64,000 nucleotides of DNA from Pseudomonas sp. Irchel s3h14 (GTDB taxonomy: Bacteria > Pseudomonadota > Gammaproteobacteria > Pseudomonadales > Pseudomonadaceae), in assembly GCF_900187425.1 (NCBI RefSeq), contig NZ_FYDJ01000004.1, positions 1 through 64,000 on the forward strand, read 5' to 3'. This document shows, piece by piece, positions 26,975 through 36,670 of this stretch. The notes under the pieces are model-generated. The model ran no database searches, had not been told where the DNA came from, and worked only from the letters and a program-made list of their open reading frames with translations. A program made the translations under genes and the position numbers. Every line of letters starts with the position of its first letter. Position 1 is the first letter of the stretch.

Positions 26975-27564
26975 AAGTTTTTCTGATTGATGCGTATGAC
27001 AGCTTTGTATTTATTATCAGTCAGTACCTTGAACAGTTAGGTCTGGAAACCCACGTAGAGCGCAATGATGTTCCGGATCTGATTAAAAGGATTGAAGCGT
27101 ATGGCCCGGACTTTTGTGTACTGGGACCTGGACCCGGTCATCCACGGGACGCCGGATATATCGAGGTGATCCAGCACTTTAAAGGGCGTCTGCCCATATT
27201 GGGTGTATGCCTTGGGCATCAGGCAATTGGCCTGGCCTTCGGTGGCTCGGTCATTCGGGCTGCCCATGTCATGCATGGAAAGGTCAGCATGATAGAAAAC
27301 GACGGCCAAGGTGTGTACGCCCATACTAACGGCAAGTCGATCAAGGCGACACGCTACCATTCGCTGATTATCGATAACAAAGACCTGCCCGAGGAGTTGG
27401 CCGTGACATCCAACTCAAGTGATGACGGATACATCATGGGGGTGCGGCATGTTGAGCATCGGATAGAGGGTGTCCAGTTTCATCCCGAGAGCATTTTGAC
27501 GGAGGATGGTCTTGGCATATTTAAAAGTTTTATAGAACAGCACTGTCGCAAAGCAGAGGTATAA
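26971..27564 (+). CDS. Anthranilate synthase component II (glutamine amidotransferase)
   Basis: 197 residues, class I glutamine amidotransferase that feeds ammonia to component I. Nucleophile Cys80 in GVCLGHQ, with His171 and Glu173 in QFHPES completing the triad; N-terminal LIDAYDSFVFIISQYL and PGPGHPRDAG are typical of TrpG/PabA. Start codon overlaps the stop of component I, ensuring equal synthesis. A terminator follows the gene. Confidence 0.92.
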   Translation: MKVFLIDAYDSFVFIISQYLEQLGLETHVERNDVPDLIKRIEAYGPDFCVLGPGPGHPRDAGYIEVIQHFKGRLPILGVCLGHQAIGLAFGGSVIRAAHVMHGKVSMIENDGQGVYAHTNGKSIKATRYHSLIIDNKDLPEELAVTSNSSDDGYIMGVRHVEHRIEGVQFHPESILTEDGLGIFKSFIEQHCRKAEV

Positions 27565-27574
27565 GCGGCGGGTA

Positions 27575-27605
27575 ACGGGTTGCTTCTACCGCAACCCGTG
27601 TTTTC
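27575..27605 (+). terminator. Intrinsic terminator after anthranilate synthase genes
   Basis: ACGGGTTGC (27575-27583) pairs perfectly with GCAACCCGT (27591-27599); loop TTCTACC; tail GTTTTC. It separates the biosynthetic unit from the luxR-type gene, which must then be transcribed mainly from its own promoter or by read-through. Confidence 0.75.
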
Positions 27606-27653
27606 AATGTTGCAGTAACGAAAAAAAAGCTTCTATGAGTGCAGGGATTCATC

Positions 27654-28418
27654 GTGGATGACTTATATAGATATAGAAATAAAGAACCCCTGAGGATTAA
27701 CTTCGAAGAGGTATTGGATGATTTCTCCGTTCTGGCCAAGGATTTGCACCGGCGTGACTGGGAAAGCCATTTACGCAAGGTGCTGCGTAGAATCGGTTAT
27801 GATCGCTACTTGTTGAGCCTGGGCTCCTCTACAACGAATGACCCCTTTAATAGGATCATAACGTCTTACCCTTCTGATTGGCTCAGGCAATACAAGGATG
27901 AGAACTTTATTCAGGTGGACCCGATAATCAGGCATTGTCGTCACCACTTTGTGCCGCTCTTTTGGGGGGCAGCACGGGGACAGGCGCGGGGCAGGTCTAA
28001 TGAGTTCTGGAAGGCACGCGAGGGGTACGGCCTTTTACAAGGGGTTAGCATTCCTTTGCGGTGTAATGAAAGGTTCGGGTCACTCAATGTCGCTCAATGC
28101 ATGAATTCTAATGACGAGTTCGACGATGATCTGAATGCCGCCCTGGGGAAGCTATTCATGCTGATTCCGTTCCTTTTGGAAGGCTCACAGAAACACTTGA
28201 AAGAACCAGGCGGGCAATTCCGCAGCCTGACCCTGCGAGAGTGTGAAGTGCTGAAATGGTCTGGAGTGGGTAAAACGACTTGGGAAATGAGCTGCATCCT
28301 GGGCTGTTCGGAACGCACCATCAACTTTCATATCGCCAATGCCAGTCGAAAACTGGGCTCTTTCAGCCGTCGGCAAGCGGTAGGCGTGGCGTTAGCGCAG
28401 GGTTTGATTTCACTGTAG
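27654..28418 (+). CDS. LuxR-family regulator with AHL-binding domain
   Basis: 254 residues. Autoinducer domain residues Trp76, Tyr80, Asp89, Pro90 and Trp104 have the same mutual spacing as TraR Trp57, Tyr61, Asp70, Pro71 and Trp85, and a Gly occurs near the Gly113 position (126/130). The C-terminal HTH (LTLRECEVLKWSGVGKTTWEMSCILGCSERTINFHIANASRKLG) keeps the LuxR Glu/Leu/Gly signature. It should respond to an acyl-homoserine lactone or related ligand. GTG at 27654 is chosen because AGGGA lies six bases before it; a GTG 15 bases earlier has none. Likely regulator of the adjacent cluster. Confidence 0.88.
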   Translation: MDDLYRYRNKEPLRINFEEVLDDFSVLAKDLHRRDWESHLRKVLRRIGYDRYLLSLGSSTTNDPFNRIITSYPSDWLRQYKDENFIQVDPIIRHCRHHFVPLFWGAARGQARGRSNEFWKAREGYGLLQGVSIPLRCNERFGSLNVAQCMNSNDEFDDDLNAALGKLFMLIPFLLEGSQKHLKEPGGQFRSLTLRECEVLKWSGVGKTTWEMSCILGCSERTINFHIANASRKLGSFSRRQAVGVALAQGLISL

Positions 28419-28548
28419 CGAACGATCTGTTTATCTCTTCCAGTTGACCGGTATGCAGCGGCCAGCGAACCCGGCTTACGAGGCCCTGGCAATCATCCGT
28501 CCAATCGGCATTTTTGTTTCTGTATTTTCCGGGATTGCGTGAAGAACC

Positions 28549-28582
28549 AAAAAAAAACCCCCATCGCCAAAGCAATGGAGGG
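28549..28582 (-). terminator. Intrinsic terminator of ilvE
   Basis: On the minus strand: CCTCCATTGC … GCGATGGGGG stem with a four-base loop, followed by a run of nine T. It lies 25 bases beyond the ilvE stop codon. Confidence 0.85.
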
Positions 28583-28606
28583 CTTCGATACAGCGAGGGT
28601 GTCAAA

Positions 28607-29626
28607 TCAAACCTTGACGATCCAGCCCGCTGGCGCTTCGATATCGCCGGTCTGTACGCCCGTCAGCTCTTTGTAGAGCTTCTGGGTGACCGGGCCGACT
28701 TCTGTTTCGCTGTGGAACACGTGCAGTTTGTCGTTGTAGCTGATGCCGCCGATCGGGGTGATCACCGCAGCAGTACCGCAAGCGCCGGCTTCCTTGAAGT
28801 CGGACAGCTTGTCGATGAACACGTCGCCTTCGACCACTTCCAGACCCAGACGCGATTTTGCCAGCTCGATCAACGACAGACGGGTGATGCCCGGCAGGAC
28901 CGACGGCGAGTTCGGGGTCACGAACTTGTTGTCGTGGGTGATCCCGAAGAAGTTGGCCGAGCCGACTTCTTCGATTTTCGTGTGGGTCATCGGGTCCAGG
29001 TAGATGCAGTCGGCGAAGTGGGCTTTCTTGGCCTGGGAACCTGGCATCAGGCTGGCCGCGTAGTTACCACCGACCTTGGCTGCACCGGTGCCTTGTGGGG
29101 CGGCGCGGTCGTAGCTGGAGATCAGGAAGTTGTGCGGGGTCAGGCCGCCCTTGAAGTAGGCACCGACCGGGATGGCGAAGATCGAGAAGATGAACTCGGG
29201 GGCGGTACGCACGCCGATGTTGTCACCCACGCCGATCACGAACGGACGCAGGTATAGCGCGCCGCCGGTGCCGTAAGGCGGGATGAAACGCTCGTTGGCG
29301 CGAACCACTTCCTTGCACGCTTCGACGAACTGCTCGGTGGACACATGAGGCATCAGCAGGCGCGCGCAGCTGCGTTGCATGCGTGCGGCGTTCTGGTCCG
29401 GGCGGAACAGGTTGATCGAACCGTCCTTGCAACGATAGGCCTTCAACCCTTCGAAGCATTGCTGGCCATAGTGAAGGGCAGTGGAGCCTTCGCTGATGTG
29501 CAGCACATTGTCTTCGGTCAGGGTGCCTTTGTCCCACTCGCCATTACGCCAGTGCGACAGATAGCGCTTGTCTGTCTTGATGTAGTCAAAACCCAACTTG
29601 TCCCAATTGATGCTTTCGTTACCCAT
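28607..29626 (-). CDS. ilvE: Branched-chain amino acid aminotransferase
   Basis: PLP transaminase, 339 residues, interconverting Leu/Ile/Val and their 2-oxo acids. Visible family elements: YFKGGLTPHNFLISSYDRAAPQGTGAAKVGGNYAASLMPGSQAKKAHFADCIYLDP with the PLP lysine in the AKVGGNYA region, then EEVGSANFFGI and PSVLPGITRLSLIELA. The start at 29626 (MGNESINWDKL) is preferred to an ATG five codons upstream. Same strand as and downstream of lpdV, separated by a hairpin repeat; it supplies the 2-oxo acids the Bkd complex degrades. Confidence 0.94.
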   Translation of the reverse strand: MGNESINWDKLGFDYIKTDKRYLSHWRNGEWDKGTLTEDNVLHISEGSTALHYGQQCFEGLKAYRCKDGSINLFRPDQNAARMQRSCARLLMPHVSTEQFVEACKEVVRANERFIPPYGTGGALYLRPFVIGVGDNIGVRTAPEFIFSIFAIPVGAYFKGGLTPHNFLISSYDRAAPQGTGAAKVGGNYAASLMPGSQAKKAHFADCIYLDPMTHTKIEEVGSANFFGITHDNKFVTPNSPSVLPGITRLSLIELAKSRLGLEVVEGDVFIDKLSDFKEAGACGTAAVITPIGGISYNDKLHVFHSETEVGPVTQKLYKELTGVQTGDIEAPAGWIVKV

Positions 29627-29742
29627 GACACCCTCTATCACTTAACAACCGCCGAAACGGTTCAAGGCTTCTGACGTTTTTCTGGATGGGGACAACAATA
29701 CTTCATTCCGGGCCCATTTCGCAGCCCAGATTGCGTTCCTTT

Positions 29743-29848
29743 GATCGTTCCCACGCTCTGCGTGGGAATGCCTCAATGGACGCTCTGCGTCCGCTTTGGG
29801 ACGCGGAGCGTCCCGGGCTGCATTCCCACGCAGAGCGTGGGAACGATC
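29743..29848. repeat. Long multi-hairpin repeat (GATCGTTCCCACGCTCTGCG family)
   Basis: Third copy of the family; arms identical to those at 7613-7724, inner hairpins GGACGCTCTGCGTCC and GGGACGCGGAGCGTCCC. It ends two bases before the lpdV stop codon and lies between lpdV and ilvE. Confidence 0.9.
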
Positions 29849-29850
29849 AG

Positions 29851-31233
29851 TTAGAGGTGTAGCGCGTGGCCAAGGGCTCGCAACGCCGCTTCCTGTACAG
29901 CCTCGCCCAAGGTCGGATGCGCGTGGATGGTGCCGGCAATGTCTTCCAGCCGCGCGCCCATTTCCAGGCTCTGACCGAACGCCGTCGACAATTCCGACAC
30001 ACCCACACCGACCGCCTGCCAGCCGACAATCACATGATTGTCACGCCGCGCCACGACCCGCACGAAGCCGCTTTTCGATTCCAGAGTCATCGCCCGGCCA
30101 TTGGCCGCAAACGGGAAGCTGGAAACGATGCAGTCCAGACCCGCCGCCTTGACGTCGTCCGGTGTCTTGCCGACCACCACCAGTTCCGGGTCGGTAAAGC
30201 ACACGGCGGCGATGGCAGTCGGGTTGAACTCGCGGGATTTACCGCTGATCAGTTCGGCAACCATCTCGCCCTGAGCCATGGCTCGGTGCGCGAGCATCGG
30301 TTCGCCGCTCAGGTCGCCGATGGCATACACGTTGCGCATGCTGGTCTGGCAGCGGTTGTCGATCTTGATCGCCGAGCCGTTCATGTCCAGGTTCAAACCT
30401 TCGAGGTTCCAGCCTTGAGTGTTCGGTTTGCGGCCGACGGCCACCAGCACCTGATCGGTTTCCAGGTTCAGGGTGTCGCCATTCGGGTCAAGCACTTGCA
30501 GTATATTACTAGCAGAATCAAAGCCTTGGACGCTGTGCTTCAAGTAAAGCTTCATGCCGAGCTTTTTCAGTTCGTCATGCACAGGCTGCGTCAGTTCGGC
30601 GTCGTAGGCCGGCAGGATACGATCCTGAGCCTCGACCACGCTGACCTCGGCGCCGAGCTTGCGGTAGGCAATCCCCAGCTCCAGACCGATGTAACCGCCA
30701 CCGACCACGATCAGCCGTTTCGGCACAGACGTTGGCGCCAGGGCCTCGGTGGAGGAGATGATCGGGCCGCCAATCGGCAGCATTGGCAGGTTCACGCTTT
30801 TCGAGCCGGTGGCCAGCACCAGGTGCTCGCACTGAATGCGCGTGTCGCCGACTTCTACGGTTTTACCATCGATAATCTTCGCAAAACCTTGAATGACCTG
30901 GACTTTGTTCTTTTTCAGCAGCGCCGAAACGCCCGTGGTCAGGCGGTCAACGATGCCGTCCTTCCACTCGACACTCTTGCTGATATCGAGCGTCGGCGCC
31001 GAAACACTGATGCCCAGCGCCGAGTGCTGGCTGTGGTGCTGCGTCTGGTGAAACTGTTCGGCGACGTGGATCAACGCCTTGGACGGAATGCAGCCGATGT
31101 TCAGGCAGGTACCGCCCAGGGATTCGCCTTCCACCAGAATGGTCGAGATGCCCAGCTGACCGGCACGAATCGCCGTGACATATCCGCCAGGGCCGCCGCC
31201 GATGATCAGCAGCGTGGTGTTCAGAGTTTGCAT
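29851..31233 (-). CDS. lpdV: Dihydrolipoyl dehydrogenase, E3 of branched-chain 2-oxo acid dehydrogenase
   Basis: 460 residues. FAD-binding [19 protein letters not shown], redox disulfide in [16 protein letters not shown]-binding [12 protein letters not shown], and C-terminal catalytic HPTLGEAV. It reoxidises the lipoyl groups of BkdB. Last gene of bkdA1-bkdA2-bkdB-lpdV, 11 bases after bkdB. Confidence 0.95.
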   Translation of the reverse strand: MQTLNTTLLIIGGGPGGYVTAIRAGQLGISTILVEGESLGGTCLNIGCIPSKALIHVAEQFHQTQHHSQHSALGISVSAPTLDISKSVEWKDGIVDRLTTGVSALLKKNKVQVIQGFAKIIDGKTVEVGDTRIQCEHLVLATGSKSVNLPMLPIGGPIISSTEALAPTSVPKRLIVVGGGYIGLELGIAYRKLGAEVSVVEAQDRILPAYDAELTQPVHDELKKLGMKLYLKHSVQGFDSASNILQVLDPNGDTLNLETDQVLVAVGRKPNTQGWNLEGLNLDMNGSAIKIDNRCQTSMRNVYAIGDLSGEPMLAHRAMAQGEMVAELISGKSREFNPTAIAAVCFTDPELVVVGKTPDDVKAAGLDCIVSSFPFAANGRAMTLESKSGFVRVVARRDNHVIVGWQAVGVGVSELSTAFGQSLEMGARLEDIAGTIHAHPTLGEAVQEAALRALGHALHL

Positions 31234-31244
31234 GCCTGCTCCAG

Positions 31245-32519
31245 TTAAAAAGAGTCCACAAACAGGGTGGCGGGTTGTTCGAGCAAGCCACGGATGGCCT
31301 GGATGAATTGCGCCGCGTCCATGCCGTCGACCACGCGGTGATCGAAGGAGCTGGAGAGGTTCATCATCTTGCGAATCACGATCTGGCCTTTGACGACCAT
31401 CGGGCGTTCGACGATTTTGTTGACGCCGACGATCGCCACTTCCGGCAGGTTCAGCACCGGGGTGCTGACAATGCCGCCCAAGGCGCCGAGGCTGGTCAGG
31501 GTGATGGTCGAGCCGGACAGTTCATCGCGGCTGGCCTTGCCAGTGCGCGCAGCGGTGGCCAGGCGAGATATTTCCTGAGCGCTGTCCCACAGACTGCGGG
31601 TTTCGGCATGACGGACCACTGGCACCATCAAACCGATGTCGGCTTGGGTGGCGATGCCCACGTGCACCGCGCCGAGGCGGGTGATGACCTGGGCTTCGTC
31701 GTCGTAACGGGCGTTGATCTGCGGGAAGTCGCGCAGGGCAACGACCAATGCGCGGACCAGGAACGGCAACAAGGTCAGCTTGCCGCGGGTTGCGCCGTAT
31801 TTTTCGTTCAGATGCGCGCGCAGTTCTTCCACGGCGGTGACGTCGATTTCTTCGACGTAACTGAAGTGAGCGGCGCGCTGAGTAGCGTCCTGCATGCGCT
31901 GGGCAATCTTGCGGCGCATGCCGATGACCGGGATTTGTTCTTCGTCGTTACGCTGGGCGTAAGCGGCGGCAGCGGTGGATTGCGGCTGTTGACCTTGGGC
32001 CAGATAGGCGTCGAGGTCTTCGTGCAGCACCCGACCGGCAGGGCCGGTGCCACGCACCAGGCGCAACTGGATGCCGAGGTCCAGCGCATGTTTGCGTACA
32101 GCCGGGGAGGCGAGCGGACGCTCATCAGCTTCGCGAGCGACCATCGGACCTTGGCATACGGCAGCTCGCGGCGCTGCAGCGGCGAACGGTTTGCTTTCAA
32201 CAGCGGCTGCAACTTTCGGTGCCGCAACCGGCGCTTCTTTAACAGGTGCAGGCTGAGCCGACTCTTTAACGTTGCCCGCGCCTTCGACTTCAATGCTGAT
32301 CAGGATGCTGCCAACCGCCATGACTTCGCCCGGCACACCGCCCAGCGCAATCACCTTGCCGTTCACCGGCGACGGGATGTCGACCATCGCCTTGTCGGTC
32401 ATGACATCGGCGAGTACCTGATCTTCGACGACCATGTCGCCGACTTTGACGTGCCAAACCGACAATTCAACTTCTGCAATGCCTTCGCCAATGTCCGGCA
32501 TTTTAATAACGTGCGTGCC
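31245..32519 (-). CDS. bkdB: Dihydrolipoyllysine acyltransferase, E2 of the branched-chain complex
   Basis: About 424 residues. Lipoyl domain at the N-terminus with the lipoylated Lys in [13 protein letters not shown], an Ala/Pro-rich linker (about 100-130), a peripheral-subunit binding domain ([17 protein letters not shown] … [12 protein letters not shown]), and a catalytic domain ending [17 protein letters not shown] with the active-site His. Transfers branched acyl groups to CoA. It begins just after bkdA2 ends. Confidence 0.94.
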   Translation of the reverse strand, partial: GTHVIKMPDIGEGIAEVELSVWHVKVGDMVVEDQVLADVMTDKAMVDIPSPVNGKVIALGGVPGEVMAVGSILISIEVEGAGNVKESAQPAPVKEAPVAAPKVAAAVESKPFAAAAPRAAVCQGPMVAREADERPLASPAVRKHALDLGIQLRLVRGTGPAGRVLHEDLDAYLAQGQQPQSTAAAAYAQRNDEEQIPVIGMRRKIAQRMQDATQRAAHFSYVEEIDVTAVEELRAHLNEKYGATRGKLTLLPFLVRALVVALRDFPQINARYDDEAQVITRLGAVHVGIATQADIGLMVPVVRHAETRSLWDSAQEISRLATAARTGKASRDELSGSTITLTSLGALGGIVSTPVLNLPEVAIVGVNKIVERPMVVKGQIVIRKMMNLSSSFDHRVVDGMDAAQFIQAIRGLLEQPATLFVDSF

Positions 32520-32522
32520 CAT

Positions 32523-33581
32523 TCAGACCTCCATAACCCGATGCAAAGCCGCGCCCACTCGGGACGGACCAGGGAAATACGCCCACTCTTGTGCGTGCGG
32601 GTAGGGAGTGTCCCAACCGGTGACGCGCTCGATAGGCGCTTCCAGGTAGTGGAAGCAGTGCTCTTGCACCAGGGCGACCAGTTCGGCGCCGAAACCGCAG
32701 GTGCGGGTCGCTTCGTGAACGATCACGCAACGGCCGGTTTTCTTCACCGACTTGACGATGGTGTCCAGGTCCAGCGGCCACAGGCTGCGCAGGTCGATGA
32801 CTTCAGCGTCGATGCCGGTTTCTTCAGCCGCCACTTGCGACACGTAAACCGTGGTGCCGTACGTCAGGATGGTCACGTCCTTGCCCGGACGGGTGATGGC
32901 GGCGACGTCCAGCGGCACGGTGTAGTAACCGTCCGGCACTTGTGCGGCCGGGTGTTTCGACCACGGGGTTACCGGGCGTTCGTGGTGACCGTCGAACGGG
33001 CCGTTGTACAGGCGTTTTGGCTCGAGGAAGATCACCGGGTCATCGTTTTCGATGGAGGCGATCAGCAAGCCTTTGGCGTCGTAAGGGTTGGACGGCATGA
33101 CCGTGCGCAAACCGCAGACCTGGGTGAACATCGCTTCGATGCTCTGGCTGTGGGTCTGGCCGCCGTAGATGCCGCCGCCGCAAGGCATGCGCAGGGTCAT
33201 CGGTGCGGTGAACTCGCCGGCCGAGCGATAACGCAGGCGTGCGGCTTCGGAAATGATCTGGTCCGACGCCGGGTACACGTAATCGGCGAACTGGATCTCG
33301 GCCACCGGCCGCAGACCATAAGCACCCATGCCCACGGCGACGCCGACGATGCCGCTTTCGGAGATCGGCGCATCGAACACCCGGGAGGTGCCGTACTTGT
33401 TCTGCAGGCCTTCGGTGCAACGGAACACGCCGCCGAAGTAGCCGACGTCCTGGCCGAACACCACGACGTTGTCGTCACGCTCAAGCATCACATCCATGGC
33501 CGAGCGCAGGGCCTGGATCATGGTCATGGTGGTCGTGGTCATGGCGGTTTCCAACTCGATTTTGTTGTTGTGATCGTTCAT
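32523..33581 (-). CDS. bkdA2: Branched-chain 2-oxo acid dehydrogenase E1 beta
   Basis: 352 residues, transketolase-like E1 beta: FGQDVGYFGGVFRCTEGL, RVFDAPISESGIVGVAVGMGAYG, PCGGGIYGGQTHSQS and TYGTTVYVSQVAAEE match the P. putida protein. ATG at 33581 has GGGGA six bases upstream and sits one base after the bkdA1 stop; the internal ATG 13 codons on is the alternative start. Confidence 0.94.
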   Translation of the reverse strand: MNDHNNKIELETAMTTTTMTMIQALRSAMDVMLERDDNVVVFGQDVGYFGGVFRCTEGLQNKYGTSRVFDAPISESGIVGVAVGMGAYGLRPVAEIQFADYVYPASDQIISEAARLRYRSAGEFTAPMTLRMPCGGGIYGGQTHSQSIEAMFTQVCGLRTVMPSNPYDAKGLLIASIENDDPVIFLEPKRLYNGPFDGHHERPVTPWSKHPAAQVPDGYYTVPLDVAAITRPGKDVTILTYGTTVYVSQVAAEETGIDAEVIDLRSLWPLDLDTIVKSVKKTGRCVIVHEATRTCGFGAELVALVQEHCFHYLEAPIERVTGWDTPYPHAQEWAYFPGPSRVGAALHRVMEV

Positions 33582-33582
33582 G

Positions 33583-35003
<1,421 letters not shown>

Positions 35004-35492
35004 ATGCGCAAACTGGACCGTACCGATATCGGCATTTTGAACAGCCTTCAGGAGAACGCGCGCATCACCAACGCCGACCTCGCACGCTCGGTCAATCTGT
35101 CACCGACGCCGTGCTTCAACCGGGTCAAGGCGATGGAAGAACTGGGCCTGATTCGTGAGCAAGTGACCCTGCTGGATGCCGAGCTGCTAGGGCTGCACGT
35201 CAACGTGTTCATTCACGTCAGCCTGGAAAAACAGGTGGAGGAGGCGTTGCAGCATTTCGAGGAGGCGATCTCGGATCGCCCGGAAGTGATGGAATGCTAT
35301 TTGATGGCCGGCGACCCGGACTATTTGATTCGCGTACTGGTGCCGACCATTCAGTCGCTGGAGCGCTTCATGATGGACTTCCTCACCAAAGTCCCCGGCG
35401 TCGCCAACATCCGCTCGAGCTTTGCGCTGAAGCAAGTGCGCTATAAAACCGCACTGCCGTTGCCGGCTAACGGATTGACCCTCAACAACTAA
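35004..35492 (+). CDS. bkdR: Lrp/AsnC-family activator of the bkd operon
   Basis: 162 residues: [50 protein letters not shown] is the Lrp HTH; a RAM ligand domain follows ([46 protein letters not shown]). Divergent from bkdA1, matching the P. putida and P. aeruginosa arrangement. Confidence 0.94.
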   Translation: MRKLDRTDIGILNSLQENARITNADLARSVNLSPTPCFNRVKAMEELGLIREQVTLLDAELLGLHVNVFIHVSLEKQVEEALQHFEEAISDRPEVMECYLMAGDPDYLIRVLVPTIQSLERFMMDFLTKVPGVANIRSSFALKQVRYKTALPLPANGLTLNN

Positions 35493-35505
35493 ACGCAAAG
35501 CTCTG

Positions 35506-35635
35506 TAGCAGCTGTCGAGCACCGCGAGGCTGCGTCTGCGGCCTGTCAGAAAGAATGCGTTTACAGGTTCTACGACTGCTTCGTCCGAATGCGGCCCAAA
35601 CCGAACGCAGCCTCGCGGTGCTCGACAGCTGCTAC
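35506..35635. repeat. Perfect 31-bp inverted repeat (GTAGCAGCTGTCGAGC family)
   Basis: Left arm 35506-35536 starts GTAGCAGCTGTCGAGCACCG; right arm 35605-35635 ends CGGTGCTCGACAGCTGCTAC; the 31 bp match without error. The 68-base spacer contains TACGACTGCTTCGTCCGAATGCGGCCC, which recurs in the repeat at 63056-63214. Lies between the convergent bkdR and metallohydrolase genes. Confidence 0.9.
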
Positions 35636-35645
35636 GAGGGGAAAC

Positions 35646-36509
35646 TCAGAGTTTATTCAGAGGGATTTTGAGGTAGGTCACGCCATTGCCTTCGGCCGGC
35701 GGCAAGTTCCCCGCCCGCACATTCACCTGAATCGCCGGCAGCAACAGTGTCGGCATGCCCAACCCCGCATCGCGCTGGGTGCGCATGGCGACGAACGCGG
35801 CTTCGTCGATACCGTCATGGATATGAATATTGCTTTTGCGCTGCTCGCCCACCGTGCTCATGCACTGAGGATCGCGGCCCGCAGGCGGGTAATCGTGGCA
35901 GACATAAAGTCGAACGGCGGCAGGGAAAGCCAGCAGTTTGCGAATCGAGGCGAACATCTGATTGGCGTTGCCGCCGGGAAAGTCGCAGCGCGCGGTGCCC
36001 ACGTCCGGCATGAACAGCGTATCGCCCACCAGAATCACATCGCTGTCGATCAGATAGGCCATGTCCGCTGGCGTATGGCCGGGCACATGCAGCGCCGTGG
36101 CTTTCAGATTGCCGATGCGAAACGATTCATCCGGCGCGAACAGATGATCGAACTGCGAACCATCGATACAGAATTCCGGCTCAAGATTGAACAGGGTCTT
36201 GAACACGCCCTGAACCTTGCTGATGGATTCGCCGATAGCAATCTTGCCACCCAGTTCCCGACGCAAATACGGTGCGGCGGACAGGTGATCGGCATGGGCG
36301 TGGGTTTCCAGCAGCCATTGCACTTGCAATTGATGTTGGCGAACGAAGGCGATGATCTTGTCGGCCTGGGCGGTGGCGGTTCGCCCGGCGGCGGGATCGT
36401 AGTCGAGTACCGGGTCGACGATAGCGCAGTGCCCGCCATCGTGCTCGTAGATGACGTAGCTGAAGGTCGACGAGGCAGGGTCTAAAAAAGCTTCAATCAA
36501 GGCAGGCAT
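35646..36509 (-). CDS. Persulfide dioxygenase-like MBL-fold hydrolase (ETHE1/BLH type)
   Basis: 287 residues. Metal site THAHADHLSA, HVPGHTPADMAYL and VGDTLFMPDVGTARCDFPGG, then YVCHDYPPAGRDPQ; the CDFPGG/CHDYPP combination and the single-iron 2-His-1-Asp set point to persulfide dioxygenases rather than glyoxalase II. Expected to oxidise glutathione persulfide to sulfite. No fused rhodanese domain. ATG at 36509 gives the family N-terminus. It diverges from a TauE/SafE gene that could export the sulfite. Confidence 0.88.
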   Translation of the reverse strand: MPALIEAFLDPASSTFSYVIYEHDGGHCAIVDPVLDYDPAAGRTATAQADKIIAFVRQHQLQVQWLLETHAHADHLSAAPYLRRELGGKIAIGESISKVQGVFKTLFNLEPEFCIDGSQFDHLFAPDESFRIGNLKATALHVPGHTPADMAYLIDSDVILVGDTLFMPDVGTARCDFPGGNANQMFASIRKLLAFPAAVRLYVCHDYPPAGRDPQCMSTVGEQRKSNIHIHDGIDEAAFVAMRTQRDAGLGMPTLLLPAIQVNVRAGNLPPAEGNGVTYLKIPLNKL

Positions 36510-36629
36510 GGTGGCCGTTTCTTTCTGGACAAGCCTTGAGGGTAGTTTCATTTTCCCTGCGCTGACCAGCCCGCATCAATTCAATTAATGAAAAAAGCTG
36601 CGCGGGCTCTATCCTGTCAGTCATCGATA

Positions 36630-36652
36630 CCGGGCGCTCCCGGCTTTTTTTT
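36630..36652 (+). terminator. Terminator-like hairpin with U8 tract before the TauE/SafE gene
   Basis: CCGGG-CGCT-CCCGG followed by CTTTTTTTT, ending 18 bases before the start codon at 36671. On the + strand there is no gene upstream to terminate, so it may be an attenuator in the leader of the TauE/SafE gene or the end of a small RNA. Confidence 0.5.
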
Positions 36653-36670
36653 GCAGATCACGAGTGTTTT

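Noticed and set aside
27609..27640. TTGCAG…CTATGA as a luxR promoter
   Set aside because: Predicted start would fall on the ribosome-binding site of the GTG at 27654.
29866..31248. Open frame of 460 codons on the + strand
   Set aside because: Antisense of lpdV.
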